Of a stretch of DNA of 6,514 bases, positions 1-4,966 are shown in pieces. Source of the DNA: Candidatus Aciduliprofundum sp. (lineage in GTDB: Archaea; Thermoplasmatota; Thermoplasmata; Thermoplasmatales; Aciduliprofundaceae); contig WAKY01000027.1 of NCBI GenBank assembly GCA_015523135.1, positions 1-6,514 on the forward strand, in the 5' to 3' direction. Numbering within the stretch: the first letter of the stretch is position 1; every line of letters starts with the position of its first letter. Under the pieces are notes generated by a model, which searched no databases, had not been told where the DNA came from, and worked only from the letters and a program-made list of their open reading frames with translations. Made by a program: the position numbers and the translations under genes.

Positions 1-968
1 GCAGCAACACCGCCTAAACTCTCTAAAATTTTTCCAGCTTCATGGGTTGTGCTAATTATATGCACCTGTGCCCCTGTTTGAAGGGCAATGTTCATAAGAT
101 CCTTGTATTTTTTGTAATTTTTATCAGTTATAAGCAAATCTTTAACAGCACCCATATTTAGATAATTTTTAACCTCGGAAATACCATACGCGTACAACCC
201 TTCCTTCTTTATTTCTGTGAGTAAAGAATCTACCAATTTCTCCTCTTGGGAGAGCCGATGCTCTTTCAATATTTTATCAAGAGCCCCTGATTTTAGAACC
301 TCATAAATTCCACGCATATCTCCATGGGATGCTTGAACCATAATGTAATTTCCAATCTTATCCTTGGCAAACTTCACAAAATCCTCTTTGTAGAACCCCG
401 GGCCTAATATTATTAAGGGAGATTTTCCATCCCATACATCTTTTAGGGTTGAAAGTACCTCTCCGAAGAATTCTTCGTCCTCATCCCCCCTCTTCCTTAT
501 GCTAGCGAATTCCTGAATTCCATAGGTTTTTAAAATTGCAATGGTGGCAAGACCATGCTCTATGCCAAGAAAATAAACAACGGGCTTTTCTGAATTTTTA
601 ACTGCCTCCTCCAAGAGCTCTCTATCCTTCTTGCTCCACTCTTTTATTACGGATATCTCATCGCCCAAACCAACATTTATAGTTTGATGAGTTCCCACAT
701 AATCCTCTGGCCCTGCCACTATTATGCCTGAGATTCGCAATCTATCTGAAAATTCCTGAAAATCAAGTTTTTTTACATTTATTCCAACATGAATTTTTTT
801 TCTCTCTGCTTTCTTTGCTCTATTCATATCTCCACTTGAAGTATCTTTGCGGAAAACATAGCCGAATACCAAATCCCCCTCACCCAAAATCGTGCTAAGG
901 TACCACAAATCGTCAAGATTATCCACTCTTATCGCAATTTCATTCTTCTCCTTCTCTTCTATCTTCAT
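1..968 (-). CDS. pelA: mRNA surveillance protein Pelota (Dom34 homologue), C-terminus outside window
   Basis: Archaeal Pelota is an eRF1-like ribosome-rescue factor. With its GTPase partner (aEF1A in archaea) it enters the A site of stalled ribosomes and promotes subunit splitting by ABCE1. From the ATG at 966-968, 322 codons are visible without a stop; the family is usually about 340-350 residues, so only the last 20-30 are missing. The N-terminal Sm-like domain (about 1-125) has the typical VDNLDDLWYL segment at 15-24. The central eRF1-2-like domain (about 128-245) has GPGFYK (189-194) and a SHGDMRGIYEVL segment (214-225). The C-terminal eRF1-3-like domain has EVKNYLNMGAVKDLLITD (265-282) and ends at ESLGGVA, which normally leads into the last strand. 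No GGQ motif is present, as expected for Pelota and unlike true aRF1. The start lies inside the Mut7-C gene (29-base overlap), preceded by GGAGG, so translation is probably coupled. Family identity is firm. Confidence 0.95.
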   Translation of the reverse strand, partial: MKIEEKEKNEIAIRVDNLDDLWYLSTILGEGDLVFGYVFRKDTSSGDMNRAKKAERKKIHVGINVKKLDFQEFSDRLRISGIIVAGPEDYVGTHQTINVGLGDEISVIKEWSKKDRELLEEAVKNSEKPVVYFLGIEHGLATIAILKTYGIQEFASIRKRGDEDEEFFGEVLSTLKDVWDGKSPLIILGPGFYKEDFVKFAKDKIGNYIMVQASHGDMRGIYEVLKSGALDKILKEHRLSQEEKLVDSLLTEIKKEGLYAYGISEVKNYLNMGAVKDLLITDKNYKKYKDLMNIALQTGAQVHIISTTHEAGKILESLGGVA

Positions 969-1416
969 ATGATTCCTCCATTATTTTCTTTATTTCTCTC
1001 TCAATCCTTTCGGTGTGAGTTCCATACCAGTAGATTCTATGGCATTTTGGGCACATATAAAATTCATCATTGTGCTTGTAAACATAGGGAGGTACTTTAT
1101 CCTTTACCTCCTCTTTTCTCACAGGCACTAGGAGCTCATTGCACACTGAGCATCTAGAGAGGATATTATCGGCATTTAAATTGAAATTCTCAATCACTTC
1201 CTTTAATTGCTCTTTGTAGTTATCGCTTTTCACCAAGAATCCATTGCTCCTTCTTGCCAGCTCTTTATCTCTGGTTATTATAATTCTTCCCTCCTCTTTG
1301 GCGATTTTAATTAAGGCATTATCACTCAAATTTCCAGTGGGGTAATATGTGTCATATCCCATAAAGCGAAGGTATTTGGCAAGCTTGCCGAGCATGTGAT
1401 CAACTAAGAACTTCAC
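940..1416 (-). CDS. Mut7-C family PIN-like ribonuclease with zinc ribbon (DUF82)
   Basis: This 158-residue protein has the full-length Mut7-C architecture: a PIN-like nuclease fold followed by a four-cysteine zinc ribbon. The N-terminus MKFLVDHMLGKLAKYLR is characteristic. Candidate acidic metal-binding residues are D6, D32 (in LSDNAL) and D50 (in ITRDKEL). The zinc ribbon uses C89-x2-C92 and C122-x2-C125, followed by the conserved RIYWYGTH segment (127-134). The family is named after the C-terminal domain of C. elegans MUT-7 and is predicted to cleave RNA; the archaeal members' substrates are not established as far as I know. The start is GTG at 1416-1414, chosen because D6 must be included and no other start fits. 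No Shine-Dalgarno sequence precedes it, so the message may be leaderless. The 3' end overlaps Pelota by 29 bases, which implies shared expression and perhaps shared work on stalled ribosomes (inference). The cytoplasm is the expected location, since no signal or membrane segment is seen. Confidence 0.9.
   Translation of the reverse strand: MKFLVDHMLGKLAKYLRFMGYDTYYPTGNLSDNALIKIAKEEGRIIITRDKELARRSNGFLVKSDNYKEQLKEVIENFNLNADNILSRCSVCNELLVPVRKEEVKDKVPPYVYKHNDEFYMCPKCHRIYWYGTHTERIEREIKKIMEESYEDRREGEE
969..980 (-). promoter_or_regulatory. Ribosome binding site of the Pelota gene, inside the Mut7-C coding region
   Basis: On the minus strand GGAGG (979-975) lies six bases before the ATG at 968-966. 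It is within the coding sequence of the upstream nuclease gene, so it fixes the Pelota start and makes the 29-base gene overlap look real rather than a start-site error. Confidence 0.75.
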
Positions 1417-1436
1417 AATCTACAATATATTCGGGC

Positions 1437-1449
1437 ATTTATCTTTTTT
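1437..1449 (-). promoter_or_regulatory. Possible TATA-like promoter element of the Mut7-C/Pelota pair
   Basis: On the minus strand an A-rich element reading AAAAAAGATAAAT (1449-1437) is centred about 25 bases upstream of the GTG start, the spacing expected for an archaeal TATA box driving a leaderless transcript. The absence of a ribosome binding site before the GTG fits this. The match to the TATA consensus is weak, and read-through from the mevalonate genes is an alternative. Confidence 0.35.
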
Positions 1450-1451
1450 GT

Positions 1452-1462
1452 AAAAATAGAAA
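1452..1462 (-). terminator. Possible U-rich terminator after the DUF35 gene
   Basis: Just past the TAA at 1472-1470 the minus strand reads TTTCTATTTTT. Archaeal RNA polymerase can terminate at such U-rich tracts without a hairpin. The tract is short and interrupted, so termination would probably be partial, leaving some transcripts to continue into Mut7-C and Pelota. Confidence 0.35.
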
Positions 1463-1469
1463 GAGAGGA

Positions 1470-1874
1470 TTATTCCTCATCAGGAACGAATTTGTAGCCG
1501 TACTGGATTATTCCAGCTTTTCCATCTTCCGCGATTCTTCTGAATACTGCGTGGACAGGCATGCCTATATGCACCTTCTCTGGCTCAACATCAACTATTT
1601 GCCCTGTGAGCTTTGGTCCCTCTGGTGTTTCAATTATTGCCATTACATAGGGTTTCTGATACTTGTAGCCTATGACATTCTGATGCACTATGGTGTATGA
1701 ATATACCTTTCCTTTGCCGCTTAATTGTACTTCTTCCATCTTTCCAACGCTCTTTCTTCCGCACTTTGGACAAACGCTACGAGGAGGGAAATAAACTGTG
1801 CCACAAACAGGACATTTTGTGCCAATTAGAGAATAGCGAGACCTTCTCTCTCTCCAGAATCTAGGTACTACCAT
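1470..1874 (-). CDS. Zn-ribbon/OB-fold protein (DUF35), scaffold of the thiolase-HMG-CoA synthase complex
   Basis: This 134-residue protein has the usual DUF35 layout. A short N-terminal helix region (PRFWRERRSRYSLIG, 4-18) leads into a rubredoxin-like zinc ribbon with C21-x2-C24 and C35-x2-C38 (FPPRSVCPKCG), followed by an OB-fold from about residue 45 to 125 (GKGKVYSYTIVHQ, then YVMAIIETPEGPKLTGQI). In the methanogen complex solved crystallographically, the orthologue bridges thiolase and HMG-CoA synthase, and its presence allows a shared CoA-binding path so that acetoacetyl-CoA is passed between the enzymes. Here it is the third gene of the same trio. Its ATG directly follows the thiolase TAA, with a near-perfect ribosome binding site inside the thiolase gene. 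All four zinc cysteines are present. It has no catalytic residues of its own that I can recognise. DUF35 proteins also accompany other thiolases, but this gene order makes the mevalonate role by far the likeliest. Confidence 0.92.
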   Translation of the reverse strand: MVVPRFWRERRSRYSLIGTKCPVCGTVYFPPRSVCPKCGRKSVGKMEEVQLSGKGKVYSYTIVHQNVIGYKYQKPYVMAIIETPEGPKLTGQIVDVEPEKVHIGMPVHAVFRRIAEDGKAGIIQYGYKFVPDEE

Positions 1875-3041
1875 TTACATCACCTCCAAAATATGCACTA
1901 TGCTTGAGGTCATTGTTCCACCAACATTATGAGCCAAGCCCACTCTTGCATTTGGCACTTGTCTTTTTCCAGCTTCATTGCGTAACTGCTTTACAATTTC
2001 TACAACTTGACCTACGCCTGTAGCTCCAACAGGATGTCCCTTTGCCTTGAGGCCTCCGGATACATTGTAGGGCAAATCACCATCATAGTACAATTGTCCT
2101 TCTTCTGCCAGTTTTATGCCCTCACCCTTCTTTGCAAATCCCAAATCTTCAATACCAAGTAAAGCAATTATTGAGAAAGCATCGTGTATTTCCACTAAGT
2201 CAATATCTTTTGGCTCTTTCTTTGCCATCTTGTATGCCTTCTTTCCTGCCTCAATTGTGGATGGAGATCTTGTTAAAGATTCTCTTTCGTGGAGAGAAAG
2301 GTAATCGTTGGCCGCCACGGAAGCACTTATTTTTATTGGAGAATCTGTGTATTTTCTCGCAATATCCGCAGAGGCAAGAACAACAGCGGCTCCACCATCA
2401 CTCACTGGAGAGCAGTTCATGATGGTTAACGGATCTGCTACCATTGGAGCATTAATCACTTGATCTACAGTTACTTCTCTCTGGAAATGAGCATCAGGAT
2501 TCATTGCCCCATGCTTGTGGGCAATTACGGGTAACAAAGCCATCTGCTCTTTTGTTAATCCATATTCATACATATAGCGTCGAGCCATCATGGCTCCTAA
2601 AGCAGGGAAAGTAGCACCAAAGAAAACTTCCCATTCTCTATCTGCAGCTCCTGCTAAAATATCTGTGACCATGTCTCCCTGCAGATCAGTCATTTTTTCA
2701 ACTCCTCCAACGAGCACAATATCGTAAAGGCCAGATGCAACAGCCATATAACCAGAATGAAGAGCGGCTGCACCGCTTGCGCATGCGGACTCAACTCTTA
2801 TTGCTGGAACTTTATGTTCTGCAAGTCCTGCAAAATCGGCAATTAAAGCTCCAACATGGTCTTGACCAACAAAACTCCCGGCGCTCATATTTCCTCCAAA
2901 TATGGCTTGTATGTCCTGAGCACCTATTCCAGCATCTTCAAGAGCTTTTAAACCTGCTTCTACAGCTAAATCTCTTAAGCTCTTCTCCCAATGCTCTCCA
3001 TACTTTGTTTCACCTGCTCCTATAATTGCAACATCACGCAT
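1875..3041 (-). CDS. Acetoacetyl-CoA thiolase (acetyl-CoA acetyltransferase), archaeal mevalonate pathway
   Basis: A 388-residue thiolase-fold enzyme expected to condense two acetyl-CoA into acetoacetyl-CoA, the first step of mevalonate synthesis. The nucleophilic cysteine is C87 in VESACASGAAAL. The second half carries EIHDAFSI (H286), GGLKAKGHPVGATG (H336 in GHP) and AHNVGGTM (H371). The C-terminal CxG cysteine of classical biosynthetic thiolases is replaced by the HNVGG motif, as in the SCP2-like/archaeal thiolase subfamily, so this is a subfamily feature and not a lesion. Length is normal. The ATG at 3041-3039 directly follows the HMG-CoA synthase stop (TAAATG), and a GGAGGTGG site sits inside the preceding gene. 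Thiolase condensation is thermodynamically unfavourable, and physical coupling to HMG-CoA synthase, as in the characterised archaeal complex, pulls it forward; the adjacent synthase and DUF35 genes support that arrangement. A role in acyl-CoA degradation is less likely, since no other beta-oxidation gene is nearby. Confidence 0.93.
   Translation of the reverse strand: MRDVAIIGAGETKYGEHWEKSLRDLAVEAGLKALEDAGIGAQDIQAIFGGNMSAGSFVGQDHVGALIADFAGLAEHKVPAIRVESACASGAAALHSGYMAVASGLYDIVLVGGVEKMTDLQGDMVTDILAGAADREWEVFFGATFPALGAMMARRYMYEYGLTKEQMALLPVIAHKHGAMNPDAHFQREVTVDQVINAPMVADPLTIMNCSPVSDGGAAVVLASADIARKYTDSPIKISASVAANDYLSLHERESLTRSPSTIEAGKKAYKMAKKEPKDIDLVEIHDAFSIIALLGIEDLGFAKKGEGIKLAEEGQLYYDGDLPYNVSGGLKAKGHPVGATGVGQVVEIVKQLRNEAGKRQVPNARVGLAHNVGGTMTSSIVHILEVM
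1878..1887 (-). promoter_or_regulatory. Ribosome binding site of the DUF35 gene, inside the thiolase C-terminal codons
   Basis: GGAGGTGAT (1887-1879, minus strand) matches the archaeal anti-Shine-Dalgarno closely and lies four bases before the ATG at 1874. The same bases encode the thiolase's last residues (E-V-M), and the junction reads TAAATG, supporting coupled translation. Confidence 0.8.
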
Positions 3042-4085
3042 TTAATCCACCTCCACAATCATACGGCGGAATTTGAGATACTGCGCGTAATCTATGTACT
3101 TTGCCCTATTAATCTGGTCCCATACCTTTGGCGCAGCATCCCTATCCAACTTTTCAATTTCATCTGTAACAGTTATATCAAAGGCATCGCTTCCAGCACC
3201 ACTACCAAATGAAACTGCCAGTATTCTGTCGCCTGGCTTTGCAACATCAAGTACTGCACTTAACCCAGTTGGAGTTGCGCCTGAGTAGGTATTGCCTATG
3301 TAAGGAGTTAGTAAGCCCTGTTGAATTTGCTCCTTGGTAAATCCGAGCCTTTTGCCTACGCGTAGTGGGAATTTGCCGTTAGGCTGATGGAATATCACAT
3401 AATTATAATCTTTTGGCTCCGTGGATGCCTTTTCCATCAGCATTTTTGCGGCTGTTATTATGTGTTTAAAGTAAGCTGGCTCTCCTGTGAATCTTCCACC
3501 ATGCGAGGGATATCTCTGCCCTTCTCTGCGCCAAAAATCAGGAGTATCAGTGACGAATGAAACTGTATGATTTATCTCAGCTATAACCTCATCCTTTCCT
3601 ATTATGTATGCAGTTCCTCCTGCAGATGCCGAATAATCTAAAGCGTCTCCCGGCTGACCCTGTGAGGTATCCGTTCCTATTGCAACACCGTAATCTACCA
3701 TTCCTGCCTTAACCATGGCATAAACATTTTGCATCGCTGCAGTTCCTGCTTTGCATGCAAATTCTAAATCTGCAGCATGTGCTTTGTATGCTCCAACTAC
3801 TTCAGCTATCAAAGAGGCTGTAGGTTTAACGGCATAAGGATGTGATTCACTTCCCACGAAAATTGCACCTATTTTTTCTCCCGGAATATTCTTTCTGCGT
3901 AGAGCATTGCGAAGTGCTTCTACAGCGATTGTGGCAGCATCCTCATCGTAAGCAGGTACAGATTTGCTCTTTATTCCAAGACCTTTTTCAGGATGCTCAG
4001 GGTCATCTCCCCATATCCTTGCAATCTCAGCTGTTTTGATTCTGTAAAGAGGTATATAACTCCCATAAGTAACTATTCCAACCAT
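3042..4085 (-). CDS. Hydroxymethylglutaryl-CoA synthase (archaeal type)
   Basis: A 347-residue thiolase-superfamily enzyme that condenses acetoacetyl-CoA with acetyl-CoA to give HMG-CoA, the second step of the mevalonate pathway for archaeal isoprenoid lipids. The catalytic triad of the family is visible: E80 in VGSESHPYAVKP, C111 in EFACKAGT and H233 in IFHQPNGKFP. The GNTYSGATPTG segment (264-274) and the glycine-rich SFGSGAGSDAF (292-302) are also typical. The length matches archaeal synthases, which are shorter than the eukaryotic ones. It is the first gene of the trio. The ATG at 4085-4083 is supported by an AGGTGAG site just upstream and by the conserved N-terminus GIVTYGSYIPLYRI. No stop or frame problem is seen. 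The ketoacyl-ACP synthase III family shares the fold, but the residue motifs and the operon partners identify HMG-CoA synthase. Confidence 0.96.
   Translation of the reverse strand: MVGIVTYGSYIPLYRIKTAEIARIWGDDPEHPEKGLGIKSKSVPAYDEDAATIAVEALRNALRRKNIPGEKIGAIFVGSESHPYAVKPTASLIAEVVGAYKAHAADLEFACKAGTAAMQNVYAMVKAGMVDYGVAIGTDTSQGQPGDALDYSASAGGTAYIIGKDEVIAEINHTVSFVTDTPDFWRREGQRYPSHGGRFTGEPAYFKHIITAAKMLMEKASTEPKDYNYVIFHQPNGKFPLRVGKRLGFTKEQIQQGLLTPYIGNTYSGATPTGLSAVLDVAKPGDRILAVSFGSGAGSDAFDITVTDEIEKLDRDAAPKVWDQINRAKYIDYAQYLKFRRMIVEVD
3047..3054 (-). promoter_or_regulatory. Ribosome binding site of the thiolase gene, inside the HMG-CoA synthase C-terminal codons
   Basis: GGAGGTGG (3054-3047, minus strand) lies five bases before the thiolase ATG at 3041. 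It is embedded in codons for the synthase's terminal V-E-V-D, and the stop and start abut as TAAATG. The layout is nearly identical to the next junction downstream. Confidence 0.8.
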
Positions 4086-4088
4086 TCT

Positions 4089-4095
4089 CTCACCT
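4089..4095 (-). promoter_or_regulatory. Ribosome binding site of HMG-CoA synthase
   Basis: AGGTGAG (4095-4089, minus strand) lies three bases before the ATG at 4085. It supports that start and shows that the first gene of this operon has a leader, unlike the GTG-started genes elsewhere in the window. Confidence 0.65.
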
Positions 4096-4133
4096 GCAAG
4101 AGGAATAAAGAAGAAACTATTTAACTCTTATCG

Positions 4134-4146
4134 TATTTAATATTCG
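4134..4146 (-). promoter_or_regulatory. Candidate BRE/TATA promoter of the mevalonate trio
   Basis: On the minus strand CGAATATTAAATA (4146-4134) combines a BRE-like CGAAT with a TATA-like TTAAATA. A transcript start about 26 bases downstream, near 4111, would give a leader of roughly 25 bases that holds the ribosome binding site. A second TTAAATA-like element at 4124-4118 is possible but would place the start inside the ribosome binding site. Confidence 0.5.
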
Positions 4147-4177
4147 GCAATAAACGAAATACACAGATATGTGGAGA

Positions 4178-4190
4178 AATGCTTAAAAAT
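4178..4190 (+). promoter_or_regulatory. sufC: Candidate TATA promoter of sufCB
   Basis: AAATGCTTAAAAAT contains a TATA-like TTAAAAAT (4183-4190) preceded by A-rich BRE-like bases. The predicted transcript start, about 26 bases downstream, falls near 4210-4213. The sufC message would then be leaderless or nearly so. It lies about 40 bases from the divergent mevalonate promoter. Confidence 0.5.
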
Positions 4191-4219
4191 AAACCCTCCA
4201 TCCTCAAGTGGTGGTAGTA

Positions 4220-4966
4220 ATGCTTCAAATAAAGAATTTAGAAGTTGAAGTTGAAAATAAGAAGATAATAAACTCTTTAAATTTAAGCGTGGGAAAGGGT
4301 GAGTTTCATATGATTATGGGTCCCAACGGCTCTGGGAAAAGTACATTAGCCCTGACTCTCATGGGTCATCCAAATTATAAAATCACAAATGGGAAAATAG
4401 AGTTTGATGGGAGGGTTATAAATGACATTCCTGTGGACGAGCGTGCTCGCATGGGCATATTTCTAGCCTTTCAGCACCCTGAGGATATTGAGGGAGTGAA
4501 AATAATTGATTACCTTCGTCTCTTGCTTGAGAAAGTGAAAAGTATTGAGCCAGCCAAGGCACTACAGATAATACCAAGCAAGGCTAGGGAAGTTTGGTTC
4601 TCAGCAGATATGCTTTCTCGTTACATAAATGTGGGTTTTTCAGGGGGGGAGAGAAAGAGGTTCGAGATTCTTCAAGCTTTGCTCATCAAGCCAAAATTGC
4701 TGATTCTAGACGAGCCAGATAGCGGAGTTGATATAGATTCTCTAAGCTTGATTTCTCACAAGATAAGGGAGCTTTACGAGCAGGGCACATCCATATTGCT
4801 CATAACCCATTACGGAAGGATTTTGGAGCATGTTGACCCAAAAATTGTCAGGGTTCACATAATGAAGGATGGGCACATAGTTATGAGCGGGAAGGAGGAG
4901 CTTGTGGAGAAGATTGAAAAGGAAGGATTCAAGAAAGTATTTGAGGAGTGTGGTTGCAATGAGTGA
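4220..4966 (+). CDS. sufC: Fe-S cluster assembly ATPase SufC
   Basis: A soluble ABC-type ATPase of 248 residues that powers Fe-S cluster assembly on SufB. The Walker A motif is GPNGSGKS (34-41), the Q-loop is Q85 in LAFQHPEDIEGV, the signature is FSGGERKR (140-147), Walker B with the catalytic glutamate is LILDEPDSGVD (161-171, E165), and the switch histidine is H197 in ITHYGR. QHPEDIEGV and the DEPDSGVD form are typical of SufC rather than transporter ATPases; no membrane partner is nearby. The ATG at 4220 is preferred because MLQIKNLEVEV is the normal family N-terminus, with GGTGGT just upstream. In-frame GTGs at 4208 and 4211 would add three or four residues and could matter if the message is leaderless. 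The protein ends in an unusual-looking ECGCNE, with C244 and C246. The stop overlaps the sufB start by 8 bases. Confidence 0.95.
   Translation: MLQIKNLEVEVENKKIINSLNLSVGKGEFHMIMGPNGSGKSTLALTLMGHPNYKITNGKIEFDGRVINDIPVDERARMGIFLAFQHPEDIEGVKIIDYLRLLLEKVKSIEPAKALQIIPSKAREVWFSADMLSRYINVGFSGGERKRFEILQALLIKPKLLILDEPDSGVDIDSLSLISHKIRELYEQGTSILLITHYGRILEHVDPKIVRVHIMKDGHIVMSGKEELVEKIEKEGFKKVFEECGCNE
4943..4948 (+). promoter_or_regulatory. sufB: Ribosome binding site of sufB, inside sufC
   Basis: GAGGAG lies ten bases before the ATG at 4959 and within the sufC codons for the terminal E-E pair. It helps choose this ATG over an upstream in-frame ATG at 4902, which would create a 65-base overlap and a non-family N-terminal extension. 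Confidence 0.6.

Noticed and set aside
969..1157. Open frame on the plus strand opposite the Mut7-C gene
   Set aside because: It has low-complexity, leucine- and cysteine-rich composition with no ribosome binding site, and sits antisense to a clearly conserved gene.
1875..3041. Loss of the C-terminal catalytic cysteine as a sign of an inactive thiolase
   Set aside because: The SCP2-like/archaeal thiolase subfamily normally has HNVGG-type motifs here; C87 and the histidines are intact.
2116..3288. Several plus-strand open frames of 60-96 residues opposite the thiolase and HMG-CoA synthase genes
   Set aside because: They overlap one another, show no family resemblance and lie antisense to two enzymes with intact motifs.
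4902..4958. A 19-residue N-terminal extension of SufB from an upstream in-frame ATG
   Set aside because: It lies wholly inside sufC, has no good ribosome binding site, is highly basic and unlike SufB N-termini; the ATG at 4959 starts the family-like sequence.
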